NCBI GenBank assembly: GCA_013397795.1
Contig: VZTJ01001142.1
Coordinates: 1,257,155-1,321,154, forward strand
Reading direction: 5' to 3'
Origin: Orthonyx spaldingii
Lineage: Eukaryota > Chordata > Aves > Passeriformes > Orthonychidae
DNA: 64,000 bases
The position numbers and the translations under genes are program-made. Below, piece by piece: positions 34,301 to 46,734 of this stretch; the first letter of the stretch is position 1, and the number at the start of each line of letters is the position of its first letter. The notes under the pieces are model-generated. The model was not told the origin of the DNA, searched no databases, and worked only from the letters and a program-made list of their open reading frames with translations.

Positions 34301-37300
34301 CCAGTGATATCTCTCTTGCTCTTATTTTTGGGATTTTTATTATATTTTGATAGCATGGACTAAATATTCTTTCAGGTAGGCATAAAAATAAAGTTACAAA
34401 AGTTCTGTAGCTAAGAGTGGTGGCAGTTCTAAAACCTAAATTAATTCATTCCACTTTTCTCAATTGTCACTGCTAATACTGTGCAGCATTTTTCTTTGTA
34501 CACTAAGGTGGTCTTACACCAGTGAAAGGGAAGTTTTGTTCATTCTTGAAATGAGCAGAAATTTGCCACTCTAGGTATGTGTTGACTCTTGATTAGAAAT
34601 TCAAACCTTTTCAATAGGAGGGAACTGAGTCACGGGAGCTATTCTGTCGAAGATTATTGAAGTGAAACATTTTGCAGTCTGAAATGGATGAATTGTGTTA
34701 CCAACACTGCAGGAAGGAGAAGAGTATTGAAAAAGAGATGACAGGAAGTATGAATTACAGAGTTAGGGTTCTTACTATTCCCTCCCTGAGTCTTGCAGGT
34801 CACTCACATGTAGATCCAATGTCCCATAAGACCAGTCAGAATGTTGATGGATAATTACAACAGTCCACTAAAAGGCAAATTTCAATTAATGATATTTGGA
34901 TGTGGACTAGAGGTAAGGAAAATGGTTTGTTTTGTAAATGGGTAAATGAACCTCACAGTAATTGTTTTCTGCCAGCGTGGATTGGGGTAGGCTATTTGAT
35001 AGAAGTCTTGTGGATCTTAAATACAGCCCTATACAAGAAGGCAATGCTCTTTACTTGGGGAATGCTCTGCCCTTAAAACTCTGTTTTGTGAGTTTAACCC
35101 AGAAATGTGGTGGTTTGTCATGTAGATGTTAATGCAGAAGTTCCTTTTTTCTTTTTTTTCCACATTATGCTAGTTTTCTTTCAATAGATTTAATTAGAAT
35201 ACAATATAATAGATAATATACTGTTCCTCGGTAAGTAGAGTAATTTCTGCAGAGATTACTGAACATCCATTTTTTTCTGTTAGCCTCACTTGTAATTTTA
35301 TTATTTTTATGTATGGGTGTAGCAAGTTCTTTACATTTTTTTTTTTGAAGACAGGTCAAAGTGAGGAATAATCCATGTAGGGACGGAAACTAAGAAAAGT
35401 GAACCTTCTTGCACCCTCATCTCCTGTAGAAAGTATCCAACGTTAGGTTGGTTAGCTGTTTGTGTGTTTCTTAGCGCAGGAAGTATGTCTTTATCTGAGT
35501 CTTTTCTCAGAAATGAATTCAGCAGCACCAATTCTGAAAACAGAAAAAAAGAAGAGGCAGTAAACTCTGTAATTTACTTTTATTTAATCACAAATATATT
35601 GTTTTCTGTGATGTACATCGTGAATTGTGTGTACCATGGCTGAGCTTTTTATCATTAAATGCCTCTTTTCATTATTATCTGCCTCGCTTTATCTACCTTG
35701 CCTTATTTCACAAGTTTTGTACCTTAATTTTCAATATTAATTTCTCTCAGTAAAGTAGGAAACTTTGGTATCTTACCATTTAGCCAGGCAAGGGTTTATT
35801 GTAAAGATTGATTTGTTAGCTAATGCTTCTAAAGCCTTCTGTAGTTGAAAAGTGTTGTTAAGCTGTTAAGCCTAATTTATTAAGAAGTGTGTTTGCTATA
35901 TTCCCACTTTACCTCAGAAACCTGCATGACCAAACCTTTCCTGGATGGATGATACCTCTGGTTTACCTGGTTCTCAAAGTGGTTTTTTTTAATAGAATCT
36001 GTAGAAAAGGTACCATCATATCTGCTTCTTTTGGTAACTTGTGATCTGGGGATCTGGAAGAAGTTAATCCCCACGATCTGTACTTCTTGGATGTACACAG
36101 ATTGCAAAACATAAGCTTAACAGCATTTTTAGAAACTAGCAGGAGTCAGCAAAAATCTGCAGGCAGTATGGTGAGGAGAAGCCAGTATGTGACTCATGCC
36201 TACACCGCGCTCGTTGCACTCCTCTGCCAATCGTGTCTCTCGCTCTGGAAAGCACTGGGAGCTGTGGATCCCGGGATTTTCTGGAATCTGTACTGTGAAT
36301 ATTTCGAACTTGAAAAAGAGACAATAGTTAGATACAATACTACCAGGGGCTCATGACATGAGTTTGTTAATGTGATCAGTTGCTTCATTCGCAGTGCAGG
36401 CTGCTGCTGGTTTTATTCCATTTCTAAAGTGGGAATGACACCCAAATTGCCATCCTGCTTGAATCAATGTGTTTAATAGTGCAAGGTGTCCTGTTTCTGT
36501 AAGAAAGATGGTACGCAAAGTACATAATTTTTTCTGTTTATGGACTAGCAGCATGCTTAAGATGATCATCAGCAATCACTAATTACCTGACAATCACCAA
36601 GACTCTTCAGATTTCAAGCAGGAGTAACATAGTTTTCACTGCAATTATTTTTGTTTGCTACAGACAGTAGCGATAGTAGTGTAGTCCTTACCAATTTTTT
36701 TTGTTATTTCCCAAGCCACTTTTGTTGCCTTAGCATCTTCTTGATTAGAATTTTTTATCTGTTGTGAACATACTTTAGATTATGTGGTAGATATATAAGC
36801 TGGGAGAGAATCATTAATATGTGCAGGAACATGTCTTAAAGAGATTTCACTGTAATATACACATGGGGAAAAGGTTTGTGGTAGTTGAAGGCAGAATCTG
36901 GTCTCTTTTGACTGATTAGAAATAGACGAGGGATTTGTGCATGACTAAGAGTATGTCTGGGATATACTCTAAATGTCTTTGGAAATGGTCAGGTACCCAA
37001 TTTCATCCTTCTTTGCACCAGTGTAATTTCAACATAATGAGTCCTGTATGATTTAAATCCTGAGTGCAAGGATGAATCCACATAAAATAATTTCTGATTA
37101 AACACATACAGGTTCCATTGCAACAGAATGAGTCATCACTGTCAAGGCCTGATTGTGAAAATTACATAAAATAAAATGTAATACATGATTGTATTAGGCT
37201 TTGCAGAGGGGAATAGTAAGATATCCCAAGGAAACCATGTGTGATATCAGATGTGGTCATTTGTCTTCCTTTTAAATGATAAGCTCTGACACCACTTCAT

Positions 37301-38731
37301 TGTCTGTGCCCCACTAAGCAAGTGTCCATGTAAAAAAGAAGTTCTTAGTGTGCTGGAAGGCACTGAGAAATGTTCCCCCAGATTAGGAACAAACACGATT
37401 TTATTAGATAAAAGTGTGGAATTGTAAGGAAGAAATACTTCCCTTTTCGAATTACTGCAATGTCTAGTAATGTGCAGGTTAACACTAAGTGGCTTTCACG
37501 AATGTACTTTTTTGTAGTTTTGGTTTTGGTTTTTTTTTTTTTCTGCTTAAGCAATTAGTTGTAGAGCTTAATTTGGAATGGTAGGAATGATAGAAGTAAA
37601 TTAATTTAACCCCTCATTATGCACAACTGAGTAATTAATTCATCTTTGGGTATGAAATCTTGAGTTTTCTGGTAATTAGAATTAAAATCAGCAAGAAATT
37701 TACAGACAAACTTTACATTTGTTTCCAGTGAAGCTGGATTTACTCTGAAAGATGATATTGATGTTTTATGGAGATATGAGGTGAATTGCTGATGTGATAG
37801 CTGCTTTGCTAATAGAAGCACTTGGCCAGTGTCTTTACCTATCTTCTATATATGTTCCTTGTATAGATACAGACTCACAGTGTGCAAAATTAGTATTAAA
37901 AGCACCCATCACTTCCTTGCATGGATGGTGAGAGTTTCAGTTAACAAATTACCCTAAAGAATATTGTAGTGGATATATGGAACAATAATTTGCTTGCAGA
38001 TATTTTGCTGATAGCATTTTTTCCTTCCATAACTCCATTTATTGATAGAATAAAGTACTTTTATGGCCTGCAAGGCAGTCTTGCACAAACATGCTCAGTT
38101 ATTCTTGTAGGTATCCATGCTTCTACAAACACTTTATGTATTCATTAGTGATGCTTTCAGCATTGCAAATACAGGTTAAACATTGATGATTAAATATTTG
38201 GTTCCACACATCTCATTAACTGGGGCTCTATTTCTTATTAGTGAACTGTATTCTACTCAAAAGTTGTCCCGTTACTCTCTGTGGGATTAATGTGTTTATA
38301 GAATAAAATGATGATCAATAATTTAAAAAATCCTTTAGAAAAACTTTAAAAAAAAGTTCAAAGTAAGTTATCCAGTTACAAAGCTTAAACACTTGAAAAC
38401 TAGGAATAGCAAGATAATAAACTGCCTTAATTGTTTTCCTTATAATATCTTCATCGTGATACTCTCTTCATTTACAAACCCAACTTTTATCTTTTTCTTC
38501 TGGAAACACCTTTCATTAAGAATATTACTCAAAATGCAACCCCATTGTAAGACTGGTGGACTTTGTAGATAACTTTGGTAAAGCTGCCAAGGACGTACCT
38601 TGTCGCTAGCAATGTAAAACTTGGTACAATTGCCACTACATGGAGAGGGTGTAGAAGCATCTGCCTTTGGGAATTGTAAGTAAACTGTTATCCAAAGCTA
38701 TTCTCTGAATCCAAAATCTATGATAAAGATA

Positions 38732-38886
38732 CCCCATTCAAAGAGATATTTTGAGATGTTTGGATTTATTGTATCACTAGGACCCTATTCGAAGAGATAT
38801 TTTGAGATGTTTGGATTTATTGTATCACTAGGACCCTATTCGAAGAGATATTTTGAGATGTTTGGAGTTTTTTGTATCGCTAGGAC
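38732..38886. repeat. 51-bp minisatellite, three copies
   Basis: Three direct copies starting at 38732, 38783 and 38834. Copies 1 and 2 differ by very few bases, and copy 3 diverges in its last 20 bp (a one-base insertion and changes around TTTTTTGTATCGC). Since 51 is a multiple of three, the array stays open in one frame and makes a 17-residue peptide repeat in a 90-codon frame. I regard this as coincidence in an intron. Confidence 0.95.
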
Positions 38887-39406
38887 CTTGTTTCGCTGCA
38901 GAAAGAAAGATTGCTGGTTGATGCCATGTTTTTTATGCTGTGTGACTTCAGTAATTGGTACAGCCTCTCACTGGGCAGGAACTATTTTCTAGCTGAGATT
39001 TTTCCTGAAAATTAGCAAACAGGACATATCAGCAATATACCAGAGAAATGCTGGCTGTTCTAGTTACCTACATGGTTGAAAAAAATCAAGCTTCTTGTGT
39101 GTCTAGCTCTGTATTTAATTGTGTGATGATTTTGTGGGCAACCGTATCCAAATTTAACAGATTTCAATGCTTCATATTTTAGATTTCTGGTGTACTAGAT
39201 CCAAATTTCATACACTGATATTTAGGGATGTGTATTTGGATAGAAGTTTTTCAAAGCTTTCTTAATGGCCAAATAGGTAATCCTGCAAACCAGGATCATC
39301 TACAATATCACTCAAAGACTGCTTAAAATGAAGCAGTTCTTCATTACTTATAATGAAACATTCCTACAATGTCTGCAAAGTAATAAATTAAACCATTTTT
39401 TTAATC

Positions 39407-39474
39407 AAAAAAAAAACCCAAAACAAAACCCCAAAAAACCCAAAGAGAAAAACCCAACAAAAAAACCCACAAAA
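39407..39474. repeat. A/C-rich low-complexity tract
   Basis: Poly-A interrupted by CCC and CCCC blocks, almost without T. It is the longest example of an A-run-then-CCC pattern seen repeatedly in this window. Confidence 0.85.
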
Positions 39475-40799
39475 CTTGCAGTATTTGAAACGTGTTTTAC
39501 TCCAAAGTTCTTAAACAAATATTTGGTGGGCAAATCTAAGCTGCATGAGGTACATGGTTTTGTTTGTTGCTGTGAAACAGAGCTTCTAATTCATCAGTAA
39601 TTTAGATAGATTCAGTTTGTGGTTTGTTACTGTGTGATTTGACACAGACACACACCCTCCATGCAATATTTCTTTCACCTGGGAAAATTGGATAATGAAC
39701 TAATGAAGGTTTTCTTGGCTGATAATGGTGTCTGTTTCCAGAACGCAGCAATTACACAATCTTTTTAGCACTCAATGTCTATCTAAACAAAATCAATGCA
39801 AAAATAAGGGCTATTTACAGTGAAGTGTCGTTATTTTACATTGTTCGGGTAATTGTCTGAGAGTCTGAAATGATATTGAAATGATACAGCAAAAAAACCA
39901 TCTCAGGAGCATTAAAGCCAGCAGTCTAATGGCCACCTGATTTATCCCTCAGTTCAAGTAATTCACCACTACTTGTCTGCCTCCATACAAAGTAATGCTT
40001 ATCATTGCTGCCTACCTTTTCTTTTTAAAAGAAAAGCTCAATTCTATGCATCTCAAAACTAGACTTGATTTGAATTTCCATGGTTTCAAAGTTGTACGTT
40101 GGGACTAGATTAAAGCTTCCAAACCATTTATTTACAATAATAAGGGAGTTTTGCAGTCTGGTTTTTTTTTTAATTCTTGCCCAGTTTTTTCCTTCATCAG
40201 TGAATTCTTCAGAAGGACATGGAGAATTGTTTGTACAATGTTTTCAAAATGTAATAAGCTGTGTAAGTGCTGATTTTTGCTATTACATATCAAAGCAGAA
40301 TAAAGGGCTGAATTCTTATTGCTATTAAAATTATGGTAAAGATGGTAAAGATGAAGGCATATTAAGGTTATCAGCTACTTCGCAGACTTTAGCCTGCAAA
40401 TTAAGGTAAGGAAAATTCAGATTAAATATATAAAATGCCTTGATATTACAACTAAGTATCTTGTGGATCCATTCTCTGAAAGCTGTCGTGGTGCTTCTGA
40501 AATGTTAAGCTTCTAAATTTGTACTGAAGAGAAATATGAAAGAGCAAAAGCTCTCTCCTATATTACTTGGGAGCTGGACAGTACTTTTTCCATTTCCCAA
40601 CTTTTTTATTTTCAACTCTTATATTTTTAAAAAGAAAAAAACCCAAAAACCTTTTCATCTTTAAGTTCACTTAAAAGGTATAAGTATAGAATGGTGTCTT
40701 AATATGAGACGAAGTATTTCTACTGTAGGCTTTCAGATTTTTTGATCAAGTACTGAATTAGCTCCTTGATCTGAAGAAATTATTACTAAATGACTCTGA

Positions 40800-40945
40800 T
40801 AAAACATATTCCCTGGAAACGTTTCAGGTCAGTTCAAACAAGACTCTGAGCAACCTGATCTAGTTAAAATGCCCATTGCAGGGAGTTGGACTAGATGACC
40901 TTTAAAAGTTCCATCTGACCCAAACTATTTTATGATTCTATCTGT
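40800..40945 (+). mobile_element. CR1 LINE 3' end, plus orientation
   Basis: About 145 bp ending in the CR1 tail: 'gagcaacctgatctagtt', 'gggagttggactagatgacc', 'tgacccaaactattttatga' and a final TTCTAT. Heavily 5'-truncated, no coding capacity. Confidence 0.9.
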
Positions 40946-43900
40946 TTTTACATTATTTCTGAATTCTTCTTTTAGAGGAAGATTTGTGGATTATTTTAAA
41001 GACTTCTGTAGATATTATCTTTGTTGCCAATCTACTCCAGAGAAGCACGGTGATGTTGACGAGCTTTCACTTTTGTCTTAGGTAATACCGTTTAATGATA
41101 TTAAGCGTGACCTTTTCTGTTCTCATGCAGTGGAACAAAATAATGCTGAAGCTCTGTGGAAGTGGTCTGGAACCCCTGTTTTCTGAGTGGTGGTAGAAGA
41201 ATTTCAAAAAGTCATAAAAATGATGTACAGAATAACAATCTGCTGCCTCATTTTTTATATCTCTGATGCATTTCTGAATATTTTCTAATATGGCTGAATC
41301 TGACATAAGTGAATGAAGCATGTCAGGCTAGGTGACTGAGTTTTCCTGTGCACACATCTCAAACAGCAGCACTGCATGCATCATGTACTTGTGTCTCTGT
41401 TCTCATGAGCACAGTGCTTGAAATCTCCAAACAAGGAACAGTCCCTGAATTCTGTGTGACAGAAACTTACAAGAATGAGGCAGAGATCCTTAGACAGAAG
41501 GTTTGTCAGGGAGACAGCATCCCTAGTAATGGCAAAGCAATATATTTTATGTCTCCTGAGGTTTTTCCCTAATAATACCTGTAGGGGAATAAGTAATGGC
41601 AGGGGTGATGTTGTGTATACTAATGTGTGTGCACCTCTAACATGATGCAGACAGCCAAGTCTTTCTATAATTTTTCTTCTCCCATGTGTTCATTGCAGTT
41701 ACCAATATAGGTGAGACATGGCTTAGTACCCAGGAGAATGGTATAATTCTGTCATAGATGACACCATTAGTGACAGGTAGGACACAGCAGCAGTTTGCCC
41801 AATATTTACTACAGTGCTCTTAGTGTTTTGTAAATGTACGTTCTCACCCTTTAGGGCTTCATAAAACTTCATAGATGTCTCTCTTAGCATTGTTATCCTG
41901 CAGTTGTTTTTGCACGTGAATGTTTCTGAACAGTCAGGCTGTGCGACAGATAGGAAGGAAATATTTGTAGGACTGGGCACAGCTAATTTATTAAAGAAGA
42001 TAGGTTATTTTATGGACCCATTTTGTCTTCAGATTATGATGAGTGGAAGAGACTTAAATTTCTGTATCTCAGCTTCAGTGAATTGTTGACAGCTATTCAG
42101 GCTCACATCCTATGTATGAGTACACTGAGATCCATTGGTTTGGGTGGGAGTAGCATGTGACATGCTGTAATTGTTGATACATGTTTTGCCATATTTCTCT
42201 GTGCTGGCAGCGTTACTGAGACTATGCAGCAGTATTATACTTTCCCATTATGATGTATGGGATAACTAGCAGAATATTCTTAATTGCAGAATTACAGAAG
42301 ATTAAGTATTAATGTATATGACCTCCAAAGAAAAAAGCAAAAAGCACAGAGAAGAGTCTTTCAAAAATATAAACTGTACTTCAAACCTAAACTTATCAAG
42401 TCCTTTTATAAGCAGCTAGTGACTGTGTGACCTTAGGTGTATGGCATGGTTATCTCTGCCCCTGCTAATTGGTCTGCACCACACATCATTGCCACTCTGC
42501 ACCCTGCACTCTGCACAGCCCCTCACTTTGTATCTGACTTCCCTCAAGTACTGAAACGTTTAATCCTCTGTCTTTTGGGGAAACTATGGGGGAAATGCAT
42601 GGATGCAGATGGCAAAATTCATGTTGACACCAGCAAAACCATAATTTCACCCTATATAGTTTGAAATTATTCCTGTGACATTAAGGTACACAGAACTACT
42701 GTACATGTGTGTGGACCATACACAGATTTCCTCTGTGAGCCTTTAGCTCTTTATTGAGCTGAATGTAAGTTCATTATCTTCCACGTGTTTTTATATTCAT
42801 TTGCCTCTTGCCTCTGTGTAATTACAGTTAATATGTACATAAACATTATTTATGTACACTCAGCAGATAAGTGTAACTACTGACTGGTGGTTAAAACTAG
42901 CTGGTAGGCATATAATTAGGGTTACTTGTGAGAAGTTTCAGAGGTATTTCTGCACTTACTGCCTATGCTGTGTGTCCAGACTGAAACATCCACATTTATA
43001 ACATCTTTCTTGAGGACTGAGCATTTTCTCTTTCTCATACACCCACATAATTAATTTTTAACAAATAAATATGGATTTCGTCTGCTCTTGATGGGAAAAA
43101 AAGGCTTTTCAGTTTGTTTTCTGAGAAAATAATAGTTGCTGAAGCATAAATTAAGCTTGCCCAGCAATAGAAGTAGTTTGTTGAACACTGGGGAATACTT
43201 AAAGGCCGTTTGGTTTCCTTTTCCTGAAAAAAAAAATGCAGGCTGAATCAGATATTGTTCAAATGGTTACTTGGATTGTTATGAGTCAGGGATGGTGAAG
43301 TTCAGTTTCTTTGTTTAGGAATTGCCATATAGCATTTAGAAAGGGATATATGTGTAAACATAACATGTTTTTCTCTACTTCCCAGCAGTGCTATTTCTTT
43401 ATCCCTAATCTGTATAAACCCGAATACTTCTGTTTACTGGGAGATCAAGAATTTGAAAGGAGCGGTGCATTTCAGGTGGGAGGAAGGTAACATCCACGTG
43501 TGGAAAGCAAGTTCCTGCTGCAGCTGGAAGGATGCCCTTTCATTTGAAATGCAGTGTGGTTACTCTGTTAAAACAAAGAAAGGGATCTGAAGCCTTTGCA
43601 ATAGGATTGTTCTATTAATTGGTTGCATGGTGTTATTTAAAGAAACCCATGTGATTTTTCTTCTCTTATGTTCATGTATGTATCTATGATTCATCAATTT
43701 AGAAAGAAGTGCTGTCAGATTAGCAGGGCAAGAGCATCCTGGATTCAGACAGATGCCAATCAAAGCTGGGAAGCCCATTTCCAGTGACGCTGCGAAGCAC
43801 AGGGATGGATACGTGCTGGAGTTTGCTTTGGAATGCAAATGTTGCTGCAGAGGCCTCAGGCCTTTGGCTAAGGAGCAGCAGGGAAAGGGATCCACCTGAG

Positions 43901-46027
43901 GAGCCCAGGTTTGACACAGTTGGATTGCATCCAGCTTGGAGTATCACTGTGCCTTCCTGTAGAAGCTGGAGTTGCTGATAACTAATGAGGTCCGTACCCT
44001 GCTCAGAGTGCTTGCTGACAGCGTGTCACAGAGCAGCGGTGTAATATAAATAATAAGATTTTGCTCTGTTTTCTTTATTGCTTTTTGTTGCTTATATTTT
44101 TAGCTGCTTGCTGCAAGAGATGGGTCTCTGGATTGCCTGCTGTGGTGCACACTCTTTCTTTCTTGCTGGCTGTCTCTCTCTGTCTCTTGACAGGTGCAAG
44201 GAGGATCCTAAATATAGAAGCCACCCGTCAGTTGGCTTCAGCAATCAGCAGGCACTGATTTAGTATTTCTCTTAACCATCTAAGCTCCAGAAGGGTATTT
44301 CTTTTAAACCTTTATCAATTTATTCCACTGCAAGCTTTCTTTAAAATTTTAACAGACCAGGTTATCCTAGAGCATGAAGAATACTATTAGCAGGCATGTT
44401 TCAGAAATGATGGTTGTCAAGAATGGCTCTTGCAATGGAAAGGAGAAAAAAATGCTTTTTAAAGAACTCTCTTGTTTTAGCAGTTTAGTTAATGGTGCAG
44501 TATCTCATTGGGGAAAACTGAGACTAGGTGTAAGTACAGTCTCCAATTTTTAGATGAAGAGACTTTCAGACATAAGTAGCTGCACACCTTCCTATGAATT
44601 TTTCCTTATGAGAAGAAACTTTAATGCAAATTTACTGATTAGCTGGGATTTACTTTGCTATATGCAGAAATTAGGCGTGTGGTGAGAAATGGAGATGTTC
44701 TGGCACTGAATATTTATAGTGCTCACTAAAAGTATTTTTAACACAGTGTTTAAAAAGTGTTTTTAACACAAAGAGATGTTTTTCTCTATGTTCATTTCTT
44801 TATTCTGCGATTGAGGTCAGCACAAAAATACTAATTCTCAAAAATTGACTGGCCAAATTTAATAGATTACTGCTGCAAGAAGTAGAATATTTAGGGGAAA
44901 AAAAGAGCTCCAACACTACATTAAAGACAAAATAAACATTTTCTGTTAGTTTGTAGGTAGGCATCTCAAATTCTTTCTCTTGCTTGTGACCAGTTGCCAT
45001 TAATATTCATAGAAATTTTTCACAGCCTACAAAGAGGACATCCTAAAATTCAGTATCTAATTGTGACAAGTGAGTTGCATGTGATGAAGACCCTTTTTGG
45101 TACTGATGTGCTTTAAGTTTTTGTTGTATGATTGTGATACGCTTCTATTATTCTAATACAGTTCCAGTATTCTAGTGTGTTAAACATCGTGCTAAACATG
45201 GACATGAGACAGATCAGTGCCTTCATGTAGCTCAGAAAGGCAGTAGTACATTTTTGTGATAGTCGTAGTGGTTACATGTGGTCTGTCTGGTAGTGAAAAA
45301 TTCTGTAGCAATATATAGCATGTGCTTGTTATGCTTATGTAAGGTTTTATTTTTGGCAGACAGTGCTCTCTATACCCAGCCATGAGAAACAACCTGTTTT
45401 TCTTTTTTTTTCTGTTCTATAAATTGGTATAATTTATTGGAAGCTTCTGCCATGTCTGGAACATCTGCTTCAGTGGTTGATGGAGAACAATTCAAACCCC
45501 AGAAAGACGTAAGAGGGCTGCTAGGTGAAATAGCAGGACTGGCCCTGAGAAAAGGAAGAATGGTTTAAGATAGAAGATGTTTCCAATAAAAGGATGCTTT
45601 TTCAGATTTGGCACAAGAGATTCTGGGATAAGTCTAACTCTCTTAGCACAGGTAGCCTCAAGCCTTATACCTGAAAATTCAACCTGCATCTAACATGCCT
45701 TCTGAGTGGAAGCTCTTCTGCATTTCACAGATCAGAATTTGAACCCATTGAAGCCTTGGAGTTTTGCTTATGAGCTTGAGTGTTTGCATTCAAGAAAAAC
45801 TGATTATTCTTCAGTGTGAACTCATGTAATTTGACTATGACTTCTCAAAGGAGCAAACCAGAGTTGCCATAAGCTGATAATGCAGCTACCAGAGCTGTCA
45901 CAGTTTTAGCTGTAACCAGAAGTTAGATGTGTAGGCAAACATATATTTGCTGTGGTGTGAGCCACCAGGTTGGAAGGCAGAACTGCTTCTTTAAAAAATC
46001 CTTGTGCATTTAATACCTAGGAGTTTT

Positions 46028-46150
46028 TTCTCTCCTCAGTCTTCCAAATTTATTTTTGACTGTAGCACTATGCTTTTTTTAGCTAGTTTATTCTCTCCTC
46101 AGTCCTCCAAATTTATTTTCACTGTAGGACGATGGTTTTTTTAGCTTGTT
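46028..46150 (+). repeat. 63-bp imperfect tandem duplication with acceptor-like ends
   Basis: Copies at 46028-46090 and 46091-46150 share 'ttctctcctcagtc', 'tccaaatttattttt', 'actgtag' and 'tttttttagct', with several substitutions and small indels. Each begins with a pyrimidine run followed by CAG, so each looks like a 3' splice site. No matching exon was seen. Confidence 0.88.
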
Positions 46151-46658
46151 AGAGACCTGGCTAGATTCTTTCTGCCTTTGGCACATCATTTACTGAATAC
46201 AGTGGGAAGAACTTTTCTGCTGAATTTTATCTTAGCAGCCTGATGTTTACTAGACAGAAAAGGTGGTAGGTAGTCTGTCTCATGAGCATTGCCACAACAC
46301 GTGCAGGAGTGGTGTTGTGGCTATATCTCTATATGGTTCTTCTTTGCCCTTTATCCAGGGAAGAATCCACATAACTCTACTTTCACCTTTATGTTTTCAT
46401 ACTCTAGATACATTTTCTAAATAGAATAAAAAATTGAGTTGAATGATTTTTCCATCAACCCCCAAGAGCATTAAATTAGGTCCATATCAGAATTATGCGA
46501 AAATACTTCTATTTTGCATCGTATATCGTAAAAAACCAAAAATAATGCTTGTTCAGGAAAACTCATACTGAAACAGCTCCTAGCAAAAGATAAGGAAAAA
46601 AACCCCATTTATTTTGTAAGAGTTAGGAAACTATCTTTCTAATAAAAACACTTTTCTA

Positions 46659-46725
<67 letters not shown>

Positions 46726-46734
46726 GATCTATCT
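46659..46734. repeat. (ATCT)n tetranucleotide microsatellite
   Basis: About 19 units, pure except for one ATCG near the right end. This length makes it very likely to be polymorphic. Confidence 0.97.

Larger units (their letters stand above)
27471..38731. other. Intron 1, first part: AT-rich, no transposons recognised
   Basis: Contains two short tandem duplications (28206-28267 and 29941-29980) and a T/G-rich low-complexity tract (31263-31389), listed separately. Stretches at about 27860-28060 and 29510-29720 have the mixed-composition, repeat-free look of possible conserved non-coding elements. No exon with a clear acceptor, open frame and donor was found. Confidence 0.5.
38887..46027. other. 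Intron 1, middle part
   Basis: Holds an A/C-rich low-complexity tract (39407-39474) and a CR1 tail (40800-40945). Otherwise unique AT-rich DNA. The region at about 39640-39860 has a repeat-free, mixed-motif look that might be conserved. No exon recognised. Confidence 0.5.

Noticed and set aside
38720..38992. 90-codon frame with a 17-residue repeat as a possible repeat protein
   Set aside because: It is the translation of an intronic minisatellite whose period happens to be a multiple of three.
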